The notes beneath the pieces are model-generated. The model did not search any database. It was not told the DNA's origin and saw only the letters and a program-made list of their open reading frames with translations. From positions 13,884,001 to 13,948,000 of the forward strand of contig CM020519.1 in the NCBI GenBank assembly GCA_009823395.1: DNA of 64,000 bases. The letters are read 5' to 3'. Positions within the stretch are counted from its first letter, which is position 1; each line of letters opens with the position of its first letter. Made by a program: the position numbers and the translations under genes. The DNA is from Thamnaconus septentrionalis (taxonomy: Eukaryota; Chordata; Actinopteri; Tetraodontiformes; Monacanthidae). Below are positions 10,790 through 20,582 of the stretch, piece after piece.

Positions 10790-11370
10790 GTGAAAAAGTT
10801 TGCCTGATAAATGTTTTTTTTATATTGTAAAGGATTAATGTCTATAAATATGTTAATTAAAGTGTATTCTCGCAGTTCAATAAAAGTAATTTGGTTATTC
10901 TACCCATAGAACGGTTCTTATATGTGTAGAAGAATCTAAATATAGCAAGGGTCTTGCTCCCAGTTAGCTGCACTGCAATATTTCTCAGGAAGCCTGGAGT
11001 GGACAATCCAGGCAGCTTGACAGCGTTTCGTATTTAGAGTGAACGCTCGCATACTCAAATAAACCGGCAAAGAAGGTGGACGAGGTATCCACATTTGTGT
11101 GCACAGGTTATCGCAGTTCACTGGCTAGCTCGGGAGGGGGAGGTTGAGCGAATGAGCACTGCAATCTACAATCTGACCACAAGATGGCAGAATTGTACAC
11201 TGTACGTTTAATAAGTGCTTCAGGATCATGTGAATTGGAATGTGACTTGACAGAAAGAAAAAGCACTCCTCCAATTGGAATCTGCTGAACCGGCCGACAA
11301 GAAATTTGGTTAACCGTGTCTGAGAGTTTCAGTTGGTTAAATAAACATCCAAATGAAATAAATGGCGACA
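10790..11370 (-). mobile_element. TTAA-type MITE relative in copy 4/5 spacer
   Basis: Inverted counterpart of 5,690-6,260, with the same shared blocks in reverse complement. Confidence 0.7.
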
Positions 11371-11520
11371 AAACTGATTTTTAAAGCTGCCTATTTAATT
11401 CTGTATGATCAATAACACTGCTGCAACAACAGATGTTCATTCTGCACTGTGCCATCATATGTTCAATCAATCTATCAATCAAATCAACTTTTATTGCGAG
11501 TGCTAAATCACATCCAATGG

Positions 11521-11565
<45 letters not shown>
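11521..11565 (+). repeat. (TC)n microsatellite
   Basis: TC run of about 45 bp, the inverted and shorter counterpart of the GA run at 5,452-5,524. Confidence 0.97.
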
Positions 11566-11568
<3 letters not shown>

Positions 11569-12037
11569 GATGCTAGGACTGGTGAAATGTGCTATTGTCT
11601 CCTATTAGTTTGAGTCAGTAGATGTGCAGCAGCGGTTTTAAAACAATACTGTCAGTCTGAGATTGGGTAAAACATTTACAGGAGACTTTTTTCAAGGGTT
11701 TCTTGGGCGTTTCTGATTTGTGGGAAGAAGAGTGAACATAAAATCAAACATAAACGTGTATTCAAATCGTTATTGGGCTTGCCTGATTGTTCCCTGATCT
11801 TCAGCTTGTTTACGTTTAATTAATGATAGGGAGAGAGGCAACAGATGTGATTACTTTAACCTCCACTAGAGGGAAGCAACTGCTCACTAGTAAAGGTATC
11901 AGCAGCAGCTGAGCGACATATTATTTTAAAGGAACCAGGACATCTCTTGACGTCCTCCTGCCATCCAGCTGGCAGCTGGACCTGTCCAGTAAACGACCTA
12001 ACCAATAACCAATTGGTGGATCAGCTTACGCCAGTGC

Positions 12038-12245
12038 TGATAACCACTACGTCAGCGGTCCCACGGACTGCAACTCTGCCAAGTACCCGGCCGACTCCTG
12101 CTCCTCGTCCCGAGTCGGTGGTCTGGCAAACTGCAGCTTCGTCTAGGATCTGGCTGACATCTGCTCCTCGTCCCGAGTCGCTGTCCCAGTGGACTGCAGC
12201 TTTGTCAGCGACCTGGTCGACTCATGCTCCTCATCTGGGTTCAGC
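12038..12245 (+). repeat. 63-bp tandem repeat (minisatellite), longer allele
   Basis: The motif CTCCTC(A/G)TC starts at 12,101, 12,164 and 12,227, exactly 63 bp (21 codons) apart, preceded by a partial unit. The phase keeps one plus-strand frame open (rich in Pro, Arg, Ser and Thr), so it may derive from a protein-coding element. No family is recognised. Confidence 0.75.
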
Positions 12246-12922
12246 AGATCAACTGATTGCAGCTCCCTCAGTGTTCCACCCAGTTCCTGCGAGGAGAACC
12301 CCCCGCCTATTTTGTTGTCCCCAAATTTTGTCACCTGTGTCGCAATGTGAGTCCTGCCCTTGATTGTTCTCACCTGTTGTCTGCCTGCCCTCTTGTATAA
12401 ATAGTCCTTGTCTCCCTCTGTCTTTGTCGGTCTCCCGTTTGGGTTTTTGTTATTTTTACCTTTAAGGACACCCTTGGATAGTTTTGTTTATTTTTTTAAA
12501 TGAAGGTTTTTCTGTTGTAATGTCTTTTGTTGTGTTTTGGGTCCTGCCTAATCGTCGTCTCCACCCTGCTGTGACCGCCACATTCAAGCACAGGATGATG
12601 CCATCATTTAGCCAAAGTATGACCTAATTGATGAATCAGTTGTCAAGGTTAAGGTTAATTGTTTGCTTATTTGTTTCATGTAAAAAAGCAACAAATGTAC
12701 CAACAGCTGCTTTTGAAGATTGACATCTTTATTATTACATTTTAATACAACAATACTTCCACTGTTTATGCAATGCTGCTTGAGTCGGACAGGAAAAGGA
12801 TGGAACAACATAATCTTTAGATTTGAGAGTGAATCTCTTTTACAAACAATGGTGACTACGATTACTTTTTGTTTCCCCTAGTGGCATTATGTGAATATCA
12901 GCATTGTTGAAAACCATTGCTT

Positions 12923-13706
12923 TTAGCAGCCATACAGCTGATTGATTCTCTGGATGTCCAAGCGTGACATGCGCTGCCTCTGGCCAATCCGAGCGTTGCC
13001 GTTGGGAGTGATGGTGTCTCGGCCATTAATAGAAAGCTTTTCTCCCGTAGTGCATGATGGAGGAGTAGTCGACGGAGTGTTGAGGTTGTTGGTCTGGTAC
13101 TTTTTGAAGTTGAAATCCATCCCAGACTTGATGTTGCGCCAGTTGATCTTGACGTACTTATCGCGGTCGCTCCTGGTCTGCTCGTGCGGAAGCCCAGGCG
13201 TGAATGAACTCGTGCTGGATGATGCCGTGGTGCAGGCAGCCCTGCTTCTTGAGAGAGAGCTCCTGTGGGCCTCCCTGTCTGCCCAGAGAGGAGTAACATC
13301 CCATTTTGTTCACCACTTTGATGTAGTCACGCTGCCCGTTTCGAGGGACGAAGCGGATACAGGTTTTTCCTTGAAAGCCCTTCATGGCTTTCACAATTTT
13401 TTTCTTCTCCCATGAGGAAAACTGCCCGTTAAAAGTGTAAGGGACGGTCACTTTGCCATTGGAACCCTTCTTCCACAGGCACTGATTGGACCAACACTTG
13501 ATGGCATTTCTGGTTTTGGGACGCAGCAGGTCTCCTTCTAACAGGCTCTCATCTATGTTATCGTTAGTGGTGAGAATCCCGCTGGTGATGTCCACAGCGT
13601 CATCTTCTTCATCTTCAATGTCCTCTTCACCTGCATCCTCAATGGTAGGATGTGCCTGGGAGAGGCCCAGTAGGAGCAACAGCAGCAAGCTGAAGGAGGA
13701 TTTCAT
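12923..13706 (-). pseudogene. hce: HCE-like astacin, copy 5 (frameshifted)
   Basis: The gene body is homologous to copy 1 (784 against 789 bp) with five bases missing at four places: near 13,198 (the same loss as in copy 3), near 13,187 (the same loss as in copy 4), near 13,070 (the CGTACG to CGACG loss also seen in copy 4), and a two-base loss near 13,033. The protein reads normally through signal peptide, propeptide and the HEFIHA half of the zinc motif, then shifts and stops at 13,158. The C-terminal third survives in another frame (12,923-13,120). The 3' flank is of the first type, shared with copies 1 and 2, with AATAAA at 12,728-12,733 on this strand. Confidence 0.87.
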
Positions 13707-14344
13707 GTTTGTGCTGGTTGAGTGGCTTCAGTGGAACAGCGGCTGTGGAGAGACTCCTTTCAGCTTGATGTCTGACTCGGTTCATTCCAGGCTTTTTATA
13801 CTGTCCTACACAGGTGTGTCTACAAAAGGATTATGGGTTGTGGTCCTCACAGCAAAGCCTAAAAAACCTCTGGAGGGAGGTCTTCTCAAACCAACCCACT
13901 ACGTTAACATGGTTTGTGATCTCTGGTGATTTAAAGGATGAACATAAAACAACTGATTGTGTTGGACATTCTAAGCATAAACACTAAACAGCCTTCAACC
14001 AGAAAGCTAGCAGTTCCTATCGGAAAAAATTTGCAACGATCCAGCAACAAAATGCCCACATCACAATTTACTTGTTGCAACAGCTCTCTCAAATAGCTCC
14101 AGAGACCAAATAAATAATAAATAAATGAATGAATGAATAGTTTGGTGCAAGCAGAAGATGCGGTTACTCTGGGTTCAATTACTTACAGGACTGCCGTACA
14201 GGTTATTCTATCAGTCTGTCACTAGCTGCATTTCCATTACAGTGTTTCGCAAAATAAAAGCAACATTTCTAAAATTTTGACAATCGAGTTTGCAGGTGTT
14301 TCCATTGAATGGTGTGAAGCGCATAAAGCTGTAGTTCTGGTAAA

Positions 14345-14525
14345 ATCTCCTCCCGCGAGACCCCACTATGAGGAGGACAGAGGTGCAAAACATTTTGCGT
14401 TTTGGAGCAGCTATTTCAGTTGTCACTCCCGCTGTTGCCGCTGTTATAGCCAGGAGACAAAGGCAGCAATCCTCAGGACGCGGTCATGATGCTGCTGTGT
14501 TTGCCATATCACATCTGCTTTGGTA
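14345..14525 (+). mobile_element. Harbinger-derived fragment, left arm, pair 5/6
   Basis: Tandem counterpart of the 2,455-2,640 arm, with the same deletion junction. It faces the longer remnant at 14,783-15,480. Confidence 0.68.
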
Positions 14526-14782
14526 AAACTCTTTATCTTACCAAATATATTTGTTTAATTTTTATTTAAATATGTCATACTTAAGTCAAAAATACATCTA
14601 ACTTTTGATATTTCATTAAGTATTTATGTTAAAAAAGCCAAAATACTTTCACTTGTTCCAGATGCAGTTCTTTAAACCGTGGGGTGCTTTTTGCATTTGG
14701 CAATATTGAAAATGATATTTGTTTAATTTTTATTTATATTTCAATAAAAATCAAACAAATATATTTGGAAAGATTTAGAGTT

Positions 14783-15480
14783 TTACCAAAACAGATGTGA
14801 TATGGCAAACACGGCAGCATCATGAGCGCATCCGGGGGATCCCACACAGACGTCCTTGATCATTAATCCATCATCCAGCACAGCCTGCAGGACAACTGAT
14901 GTCCAACCCTTCCTGTTAACGTAGTTGCGATCTCCATCGCTTGGGGCACGAACAGCTATGTGAGACCCGTCGATCGTACCGTAAGCCAGCGGTATTTTGT
15001 GTGCGATCTCCAGGGCCTCATCCATATCTGGCAAACTTATTTTTTGCTACATCAGCTTGCTATACACATCGGTGCACACTGGTTTGCTGACACCAAACGT
15101 TTTGCCTACTACCTTGCACTTGGAGCAAGTTGCTAGCTTGTAAAGGGCAATAGCCACTTCCAAGTAGGAACTGCCTCCTAAGGGCAAGACGCGTGGTTCC
15201 ACAAGAGGTTCAATGGCATCACACAGACACAAACGTATCCCGGGTCATTCTGAAATTCTGCATCCATAGTTTGTCTGTGAATTCCTCAGTGACGATTCTC
15301 TGTCCCAGAAATCCCTTATTCGTGTCCTCTCCCATACATACGGACTCTGCCTTTGAACTGTCATCCGCTGCCTTGTCTCCTCATTATAACAGCGGCAACA
15401 GCAGTCGTGACAACTGAAATGGCTGCTCCAAAACGCTAAATATTTTGTACTTCCATCCACCTCATAGTAGGGTCTGGCGT
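14783..15480 (-). mobile_element. PIF/Harbinger transposase remnant (longest copy)
   Basis: Three consecutive minus-strand segments follow the domain order of Harbinger (HARBI1-like) transposases. At 15,245-15,460 is an N-terminal part with VWERTRIRDFWDRE. At 15,047-15,232 is a helical part with LYKLATCSKCKVVGKTFGVS, similar to the family's LWKLAT...FGV region. At 14,783-15,034 is the start of the DDE domain, with YGTIDGSHIAV (first Asp) and SPGCAHDAAVF (second Asp). The third catalytic acid is missing because the element is cut soon after. Stops between the segments show it is dead. It is the least deleted of the Harbinger fragments in this array. Confidence 0.82.
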
Positions 15481-15807
15481 GTATTTGTTTCCAATAGGAA
15501 CTGCTAGCTTTCTGGTTGAAGACTGTTTAGTGTTTATGCTTTGAATGTCCAACACAATCGGTTGTTTTATGTTCATCCTTTAAATCACCAGAGATCACAA
15601 ACCATGTTAACGTAGTGGGTTGGTCTGAGAAGACCTCCCTCCAGAGGTTTTTTAGGCTTTGCTGTGAGGACCACAACCCATAATCCTTTTGTAGACACAC
15701 CTGTGTGGGACAGTATAAAAAGCCTGGAATGAACCGAGTCAGACATCAAGCTGAAAGGAGTCTCTCCACAGCCGCTGTTCCACTGAAGCCACTCAACCAG
15801 CACAAAC

Positions 15808-16596
15808 ATGAAATCCTCCTTCAGCTTGCTGCTGTTGCTCCTACTGGGCCTCTCCCAGGCACATCCTACCATTGAGGATGCAGGTGAAGAGGACATTGAA
15901 GATGAAGAAGATGACGCTGTGGACATCACCAGCGGGATTCTCACCACTAACGATAACATAGATGAGAGCCTGTTAGAAGGAGACCTGCTGCGTCCCAAAA
16001 CCAGAAATGCCATCAAGTGTTGGTCCAATCAGTGCCTGTGGAAGAAGGGTTCCAATGGCAAAGTGACCATCCCTTACACTTTTAATGGGCAGTTTTCCTC
16101 ATCGGAGAAGAAAAAAATTGTGAAAGCCATGAAGGGCTTTCAAGGAAAAACCTGTATCCGCTTCGTCCCTCGAAACGGGCAGCGTGACTACATCAAAGTG
16201 GTGAACAAAATGGGATGTTACTCCTCTCTGGGCAGACAGGGAGGCCCACAGGAGCTCTCTCTCAAGAAGCAGGGCTGCCTGCACCACGGCATCATCCAGC
16301 ACGAGTTCATTCACGCTCTGGGCTTCCGGCACGAGCAGACCAGGAGCGACCGCGATAAGTACGTCAAGATCAACTGGCGCAACATCAAGTCTGGGATGGA
16401 TTTCAACTTCAAAAAGTACCAGACCAACAACCTCAACACTCCGTACGACTACTCCTCCATCATGCACTACGGGAGAAAAGCTTTCTCTATTAATGGCCGA
16501 GACACCATCACTCCCAACGGCAACGCTCGGATTGGCCAGAGGCAGCGCATGTCACGCTTGGACATCCAGAGAATCAATCAGCTGTATGGCTGCTGA
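15808..16596 (+). CDS. hce: High choriolytic enzyme-like astacin, copy 6 (intact)
   Basis: This is the second intact copy, 262 codons ending in TGA rather than TAA. It encodes the same signal peptide, acidic propeptide with Asp59 switch, HEFIHALGFRHE zinc site (165-176), SIMHY Met-turn and six cysteines as copy 1, and differs in protein only by Ser for Trp at residue 99. TATAAAAA at 15,714-15,721 sits about 90 bp before the ATG, and AATAAA at 16,702-16,707 ends a short 3' UTR. It is the last gene of the array. Similarity to the spacer of copy 4 stops at about 16,741, soon after the polyadenylation signal. It is expected to be expressed in hatching gland cells, by analogy with fish HCE. Confidence 0.93.
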   Translation: MKSSFSLLLLLLLGLSQAHPTIEDAGEEDIEDEEDDAVDITSGILTTNDNIDESLLEGDLLRPKTRNAIKCWSNQCLWKKGSNGKVTIPYTFNGQFSSSEKKKIVKAMKGFQGKTCIRFVPRNGQRDYIKVVNKMGCYSSLGRQGGPQELSLKKQGCLHHGIIQHEFIHALGFRHEQTRSDRDKYVKINWRNIKSGMDFNFKKYQTNNLNTPYDYSSIMHYGRKAFSINGRDTITPNGNARIGQRQRMSRLDIQRINQLYGC

Positions 16597-16824
16597 AAGC
16601 AATGGTTTTCAACCATGCTGATATTCACATTTCAAAGCTAATGATCATGTTGTTTGATGCTTTCCCTGTCCTACCAAAGCATTGTTCCCTTGAAATGTAA
16701 TAATAAAGAGATCAGTCTAATCAAGCTAATATTGGCACATTTGTTTGGTTTGTTTAAATAAATAAGAAAATAATCAATCTATGAGGGGCCATAGCTTTGC
16801 TCAATGATTACAACATCCATCCGT

Positions 16825-16885
16825 ATGCAACACAGATGAGGACCTGTTAGAATGAGACCTGCTGTCTCCCAAACACTCCAAGGAG
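16825..16885 (+). pseudogene. Decayed HCE propeptide fragment
   Basis: A stretch of about 45-60 bp resembles the HCE propeptide coding region around the aspartate switch: GATGAG-GACCTGTTAGAA, then GAGACCTGCTG, then CTCCCAAA, in the same order and spacing as in the intact genes. Read in frame it gives N-T-D-E-D-L-L-E, a stop where the Gly of LLEGD should be, then D-L-L-S-P-K. It is far more diverged than the six array copies, and no other part of the gene is recognisable nearby. It is probably an old seventh copy. Confidence 0.55.
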
Positions 16886-17309
16886 TTTTGTGTTTTAAAG
16901 TTTGCTTAATGTGTTCAATTATTTCACTTGAGCAGTGCCATCATACACTTTTTCTTTAACCATAATAGACCAGACTGCGTGGCATGATTTCTTTCAGAAA
17001 AATTGCAGCAAATTCATCTTTAGTACATTCACCTCTAGCACACTGAAGACTGCAATGTCAAATCCAACCTGACAACACAAGCTAGCTCAAATATGATTGA
17101 ATAAAAGCACAAACATAATTTACTACTAACTAACAATGGAAACAGGACAACCAAGTGGATATTATACAATGTAAAAAGAACAGACAATGGAAAACAACTT
17201 TATTATTATATTTACGATAAAACATACTTTTTTAAGTATGTCTAGGCCAGCAAAGAAGGCCTCGCTGGCATTGATGGCCACTGGCATTTCATAATTCTAT
17301 AAATAAATC

Positions 17310-17467
17310 AACTAATAATGTGGACGAGGTAGCAGTTTTGGTGCGCACTGCGCAGGCCACTGTAGATCACTGGCAAGGTCAGGAGGGAAAAGGAGAGTGA
17401 AAGTATAAAATGTAACCACATGATATCGCTGTTTCTTCGTCAAAATCTCCAAATATTACACACTTAA
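17310..17467 (-). mobile_element. TTAA-type MITE fragment
   Basis: It matches one end of the MITE family (GTGGACGAGGTA ... GCGCAGGCCACTGTAG ... CTCCAAATATTACACACTTAA). The terminal repeat ends at TTAA 17,464-17,467; the other end is missing. Confidence 0.72.
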
Positions 17468-19111
17468 GCTTAGGACAGAAGAAACTGAAATAACAGACCT
17501 CCAACTGGGTGTTATAAAAAAAAAAAAAAAATTGTTTCACCCGCTTCACTTTTAGAAGTGAAAGATGAGGTCTGATTCATTTTGGGTTACATGCAAAATC
17601 ACCACAGGCAACAGGTTTTAAGCTGTGAATAATGGATGACTGGTAAAGCCTTCTGCACTTTACAAACAGTGGAGATGCAGGGGAGGAGAGAGGCGGCACG
17701 CTCCATAAGCTCGCAGGGACAGAAGAGGGAAAACGGCGGTGACAAAGTGCCTTTGAATACATTATCACACGCACACATCTGCTGAATCCCTAACAGGCCA
17801 CGCATGCATATGTATGCGTGCCTGGCATTCTGTCTCATGGAGGCAGCTGTCGGTGACATTCCTCCTGGAACGGAGAGCGGAGACAGAACAAGCGGTGAAG
17901 AGTAACAAGCACAGAGAGAAATTTTAATTCAGCAAGCTTCTTTAAAGGCCCCAATTTCACTGCAGCCTCAACCTTTTACGTTTTCCATCAATGTCACCCC
18001 AAAGGCAGAATAACACTAACCTTTAGTGACTAATGTAAATTCTATTATTTCGGGGGACTAACTTTTCACAGTTCACAATTCCCCATTCAGGTTTGTGGAC
18101 TGAATCACAGCTTCTTTTCAACAGCTTGCTTCGTACAATTTGTGCCGTTTCTGCCACGTTTATCTTTCGCTCCCAGTTCTTTGTTTTTGTATGCATGAGG
18201 GACACTGATTAATTTGGGAGCTGGAATTTTTGTTTATCCTTTTTTTTTTTTTTTTTAAATCGGATAGAAAGCTCTTGTGTGCTGCTGGAAATCTCATGCC
18301 TTTGTTTGAGTACCAATTATCATTGTACCTGATTGTGGGTATGCGATTTTATTAGATTCGTACTCACAATAATTCAATTTGCCAGTTATTGAGTTTCTAC
18401 ATGAGCACAGCTTCCCATCTTAATAACGGCCTTAACAAAGTTTCAACCAGCTGCATTTTTTTCTTGTTTGTTTGTTTGTTGTGTGTGTTGATATGAATCA
18501 AAAAAGGTTTTTTTCTTTCTCTTCATTAAACAAAAGATTGCATCAACTTATTGATTCATACACTAATCCAACTCGATTTTTTTCAATGCTTTTAGACCAT
18601 ATATTTGTTTCATATTTACTTGTATGGTTTTAGTAGTATTATTAGGTGAGCAAATATGTTTAATAATCTAATAATAATCTAATGTTATAGTAATAATAAG
18701 TGTGTTGGCACTGCATGAAATGTTTTCGTGCCACCTCGGTTATCATCGACCTGATTTAGATTGATCTGACACCGTCGCCTCACAAGACCTTCCTAACCTT
18801 ACAACCTCCTGATGGGTTATACAATTACGTCTTAATTTGTTGTCTGCCTCCCAGTGCAGCAGCACTGCAGGCTGTGTGCTCTGGTGTGCGAGGAGAGATT
18901 AGACTGTTGTGGTTATTATGCTGTCAGCTTTATTACTTTTTGGCTGAGCCGCTGTGCTTTCCTAATTGGATTGCTGTAATCTTTGTTCTCTTTGAAAGAG
19001 GAGACCGATTCAGAATATTCCAATTATCAAGTTTTGGAGTGAAGCGCAGTGCCTTACCTCACTTTTATAGCTTCTATAAATAGAAGCACAGATGTGTTTG
19101 TAATTGTCTAT

Positions 19112-19136
19112 CTGTGTGTGTGTGTGTGTGTGTGTG
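19112..19136 (+). repeat. (TG)n microsatellite
   Basis: Run of about 25 bp of alternating TG. Confidence 0.95.
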
Positions 19137-20439
19137 CTTCTTTGTACTGTTGGAGAATTACTCCCCAGCTCAGCATAGATAGCAACCATGTGAAGAAGAG
19201 AAGTTTCCGTTCACTGCTGTCCCTCTTGATGAAGGCACACCTCGTGCTTGAAATAAAAACAGAACTAAGTACATCAAAAACAAGGTGTTTGTAAACTCTT
19301 GTCAGTTTTACTTGACTTTCCACCCCAGCAAGAATTCGGAACAACTTCTCCTAGACAGATAAAGGAAGGAATACACCACCATTCCTCCTAAAACCATATC
19401 TATGGTTTATTTGCATAAACTGCACTGGGAAAAAAAATAATAGTTTTTTGATTTGAGTTTCTTTGTATTGCAATGCTTAGATTGTATTTTATTTGTTGCG
19501 CACTGTGTGGAAAAGCTTCTCAGTCATGCAGGACACTTGCACCGTGAGAGTTGCGGTTCTAATTTTGTTGCTCCCTGCGCCACGGTGACGAAGGATTTGA
19601 TGGATTCGTACAACAAAACGAAAGTGCCAGCGAGATGGGCCGAAAATTATTTTCTCCACATAAACCCTTCACCAAGAGAACAAGCCAAACTTAAAATTTA
19701 GTGAGGCGTCTAAAACAACCCCGGAGGCCCGGAAGAAACAATAAAGCACAACAACCTCCCCCTGTAAATGATATCAGCGCAGCAGTCCGCCTCAACACAA
19801 CACCACCGAGATATCCACCTGGAAAACCTGTGCACGCCAAGCTTGATGAAAAATGCTTCATACATAATACGGACAAACAAGTATATTTTCAACATGGAAG
19901 AAAAATAGGTTTAAGTACTTTCTGCGTTCTGCAGCATTTGAAGTATAAACTCAGAACAAAAAAAAAATCTTCAGAGAAATCCTTCTGGATTTCAAAGGGC
20001 AACGTGGTGTTGATGGTTTCCCCCACACGGCCCTCCACTTGAAAGGCAAAGGGAAGAGCAGCTGAGGCCCAAAGTGATGACACATTACTTTAAAGTGGCC
20101 GGGGGAAACCATTCTAGGGGGACTGATGGACCATTTTGACAAAATGCTCCACTGGCTGCATCCTTCTGCACCTGTCAGCAGCTGCGAAAAGCCCACAGGA
20201 GCTGAATAGGAGAACCCCGAAGCATTGCTCACAAGAAGAGACAAAGCTGAGAATTGTCTCGGCAAACTCTGAAGAGTCCAGACTTTCAAGAACTTAAATT
20301 TGGCTTAAACTGGGTGAGGGAAATCTTACTGGGGGAAAAAAGAATTGGGGAAAGGGAAACAGGCAGACAGCCTGTTTGGAAGCAGCAAAACCCATTGTAA
20401 ATGACCACGTCATGTTTTTTTCCGGTTACTTTTATTTTG

Positions 20440-20582
20440 GTGCCGGATGTTGATGTCCGACCCCGGGCGGAAACAGTTTAGAGCGGCAACGCTCAAATAG
20501 AGGGGAGAAGAGGCAGCGCAGCGAAGAAGAATCGACGGCACAGATCAGAGTTTTACTACTGCTGGTCAAGGGCGCACACGGA
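20440..20582 (+). promoter_or_regulatory. Candidate CpG-rich promoter and non-coding first exon
   Basis: A short CpG-dense stretch in AT-rich surroundings (CCGGATG, GACCCCGGGCGG, GAGCGGCAACG) is followed by a possible splice donor, GTATGT at 20,583. No open frame with family features lies in it. It could be a non-coding first exon or simply a GC-rich patch. Confidence 0.25.

Larger units (their letters stand above)
10196..12727. repeat. Tail-to-tail spacer between HCE copies 4 and 5 (inverted copy)
   Basis: Reverse-complement counterpart of 4,354-6,839, near-identical over most of its length. Differences seen by eye: the microsatellite is shorter (45 against about 73 bp), the 63-bp tandem repeat has one extra unit, and there are scattered substitutions. 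Confidence 0.85.
13707..15807. promoter_or_regulatory. Divergent promoter interval of HCE copies 5 and 6
   Basis: This interval is 2,101 bp, about 545 bp longer than the other two. TATAAAAA lies at 13,793-13,800 (minus, copy 5) and 15,714-15,721 (plus, copy 6), and the copy 6 E-box CACACCTGTGTG is at 15,696-15,707, six bases before its TATA. The order of halves matches the copy 1/2 interval. The extra length is a Harbinger transposase segment that is deleted in the other two intervals. Confidence 0.75.
16741..20430. other. Intergenic region right of the array
   Basis: Apart from the decayed HCE piece (16,825-16,885), a MITE fragment (17,310-17,467), poly-A/poly-T runs (near 17,517 and 18,240) and a TG microsatellite (19,112-19,136), nothing coding is recognised. 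Open frames here are short and show no family features. Confidence 0.6.
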
